Assembly: GCA_902803675.1 (NCBI GenBank)
Contig: CADCQZ010000295.1
Location: 1-18,104 of the forward strand
DNA length: 18,104 nt
Direction: 5' to 3'
Source of the DNA: an uncultured Eubacteriales bacterium
GTDB lineage: Bacteria > Bacillota_A > Clostridia > Christensenellales > Aristaeellaceae
The position numbers were made by a program, and so were the translations under genes. Under the pieces are notes generated by a model, which made no database searches, was not told the origin of the DNA, and saw only the letters and a program-made list of their open reading frames with translations. Below are positions 17,189 to 18,104 of the stretch, piece after piece; the first letter of the stretch is position 1, and each line of letters opens with the position of its first letter.

Positions 17189-17830
17189 TCAGAAACTGGA
17201 GATGCCGTAGCTGTTCACCATGGCGTCCAGTTTCATGCCCGCCCGGCACATGGGGCAGTCCCGGCTGGTGCAGCTCATGTAGTCGCTCAGATGGTCCCGG
17301 GTGTTGAAGATGCTCAGCACCGGGAAACCCTCGCACTCGTCCACGCTGGCGTAGATGGCGCAGAGCCCTTCGGCGATACCGCCGTAATAGCGGATCGCTT
17401 CCAGAGCGCTCTGGGCGGTGAAGCCCGTAGTGATGGAGGCTGCCAGCACGATCACGTGTTTGCCTACGATCATCGGGGCGGTGTTGTCTCTGAAAAGGAG
17501 CTGGCTCCCGGATACATGCTCGGGGGTCACGATGTAGATCGTGCGGTGGGTGTTCATGTTGGCCTGGCCGGCCCGGGTGAGCTCACTGGCCATGCAGGCG
17601 CCGATCACCTCCGTGCCGTCCAGGCACAGGATCGTGTCGATGATCGTGGTGGTATAGAATTTCCCGCACAGCAGCAGCGCGGCTTCTCTGGCCTCCGACA
17701 GACGATGCTTGGTCATGGTCAGGTCGATGTAATAATTGATGTGGCTGTGGTTGGTGGCGAAATGCCCATGGGCGACCCTCAGGGGAAGACCGCTGTAATG
17801 GTTCCTGTATTCGATCAGCTGAACGGCCAA
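17189..17830 (-). CDS. Phosphoribosyltransferase-like protein (orotate PRTase-like), altered PRPP loop
   Basis: A 213-aa protein of the type I PRTase fold, of the clostridial kind often labelled orotate phosphoribosyltransferase. The block with the PRPP-loop shape is VIVLAASITTGFTAQ (126-140). A true PRPP loop has two acidic residues where this has AAS, so binding of the ribose hydroxyls may be lost. Other features are LCLDGTEVIGA (69-79), a His-rich N-terminal block (VAHGHFATNHSH) and a C-terminal CPMC pair at C192/C195. The start is taken as the TTG at 17830: AGAGGTGAT lies just upstream at proper spacing, and the promoter would leave only about 8 bases before a TTG at 17848. No other pyrimidine gene is nearby. 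The actual reaction is uncertain. Confidence 0.8.
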   Translation of the reverse strand: MAVQLIEYRNHYSGLPLRVAHGHFATNHSHINYYIDLTMTKHRLSEAREAALLLCGKFYTTTIIDTILCLDGTEVIGACMASELTRAGQANMNTHRTIYIVTPEHVSGSQLLFRDNTAPMIVGKHVIVLAASITTGFTAQSALEAIRYYGGIAEGLCAIYASVDECEGFPVLSIFNTRDHLSDYMSCTSRDCPMCRAGMKLDAMVNSYGISSF

Positions 17831-17862
17831 CTGTATCACCTCTCTCAACGGATTTACGGTCT

Positions 17863-17891
17863 ATTCTATCATCTCGGGACGATTAATTCAA
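17863..17891 (-). promoter_or_regulatory. Probable promoter of the PRTase-like gene
   Basis: TTGAAT (17891-17886) and TAGAAT (17868-17863) are separated by 17 bases. Transcription should begin near 17856, about 26 bases before the preferred TTG start. Confidence 0.6.
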
Positions 17892-17899
17892 GGAGCTTT

Positions 17900-17928
17900 A
17901 AAAAAATGCCGTCCCCGGTGGGGGACGG
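17900..17928 (-). terminator. Intrinsic terminator after the tRNA-Gly/tRNA-Cys genes
   Basis: On the minus strand CCGTCCCC (17928-17921) and GGGGACGG (17916-17909) form a perfect 8-pair stem with loop CACC, followed by CA and seven T. It begins 7 bases after the CCA of tRNA-Cys. Confidence 0.92.
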
Positions 17929-17934
17929 TCAAAC

Positions 17935-18009
17935 TGGAGGCGCCATCCAGACTCGAACTGGAGAATAAAGGTTTTGCAGACCTTCGCCTTACCACTTGGC
18001 TATGGCGCC
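17935..18009 (-). tRNA. tRNA-Cys (anticodon GCA)
   Basis: The acceptor stem GGCGCCA/TGGCGCC is perfect over seven pairs. The D arm has GCC...GGC. The anticodon loop CTGCAAA gives GCA, held by AAGGT/ACCTT. The T arm TCCAG/CTGGA carries the standard loop TTCGAGT. The discriminator is U73, as usual for tRNA-Cys, and CCA is encoded (17937-17935). It is the second of two tRNAs, 11 bases after tRNA-Gly, and probably co-transcribed with it. Confidence 0.97.
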
Positions 18010-18020
18010 GATTTAAAAAA

Positions 18021-18096
18021 TGGAGCGGTAGACGAGGCTCGGACTCGCGACCTCCACCTTGGCAAGGTGGCGCTCTACCAACTGAGCTACTACCGC
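18021..18096 (-). tRNA. tRNA-Gly (anticodon GCC)
   Basis: The acceptor stem GCGGTAG/CTACCGC has seven perfect pairs, the D arm is GCTC...GAGC with GTTGGTAG, and the anticodon loop TTGCCAA gives GCC, held by CCACC/GGTGG. U73 and CCA are encoded. The T-loop reads TCCGAGC instead of TTCGAGC, so position 55 is C rather than the almost universal U. The T stem closes normally with one G-U pair. Its promoter lies beyond the window end. Confidence 0.95.
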
Positions 18097-18104
18097 ATGT
18101 GGTG

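Noticed and set aside
16774..17336. Small open frames (about 60-130 codons) overlapping rnpB
   Set aside because: The sequence is fully explained by RNase P RNA on the minus strand, with promoter and terminators.

Overview
The window looks like the chromosome of a GC-rich member of the Bacillota, most likely class Clostridia (gut or rumen type). The reasons are: strong Shine-Dalgarno sites (AAGGAGG, GGAGG) before nearly every start, two well-supported TTG starts, a short prolyl-tRNA synthetase of the archaeal/eukaryote-like type with a C-terminal cysteine motif, an OmpR/PhoR-type two-component pair, a type A RNase P RNA, and a PRTase-like protein and an RluA-type synthase of kinds I associate with clostridia. 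The lineage is inferred; no 16S or other marker is present.

Layout. Positions 1-137 are the 3' end (domains V and VI) of a group II intron on the + strand, probably class C. Next come four minus-strand genes transcribed from a promoter at about 4800: an MIF-family tautomerase, an SDR oxidoreductase, a secreted caspase-like (C14) protein and uvrB. The first pair and the last pair overlap. Upstream of them is a two-component system (response regulator then histidine kinase, 7390-4963) with its own promoter. Then follows a four-gene minus-strand operon (13737-7520): a membrane-anchored beta-propeller protein, glycerol kinase, a secreted Cys/His enzyme-like protein and proS, closed by a strong hairpin at 7479-7505.

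At 13738-13954 is a divergent promoter region. To its right, on the + strand, lies a run of RNA-modification genes: a class I SAM methyltransferase, an RluA-family pseudouridine synthase and tgt. It converges on rnpB (RNase P RNA, minus strand), and one hairpin serves as terminator for both directions. Further right on the minus strand are a PRTase-like gene, tRNA-Cys(GCA) and tRNA-Gly(GCC), each with visible terminator or promoter signals where the window allows.

Most of the window is ordinary core genome. The parts most worth a second look are the tautomerase/SDR/caspase/uvrB operon, the propeller/glpK/secreted-enzyme/proS operon, the PRTase-like protein that has lost the acidic pair of its PRPP loop, a tRNA-Gly whose T-loop lacks the usual U55, and the group II intron end next to uvrB. 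I see no CRISPR array, phage or complete insertion sequence. I did not find a convincing wholly new system; the unusual operons are the best candidates.
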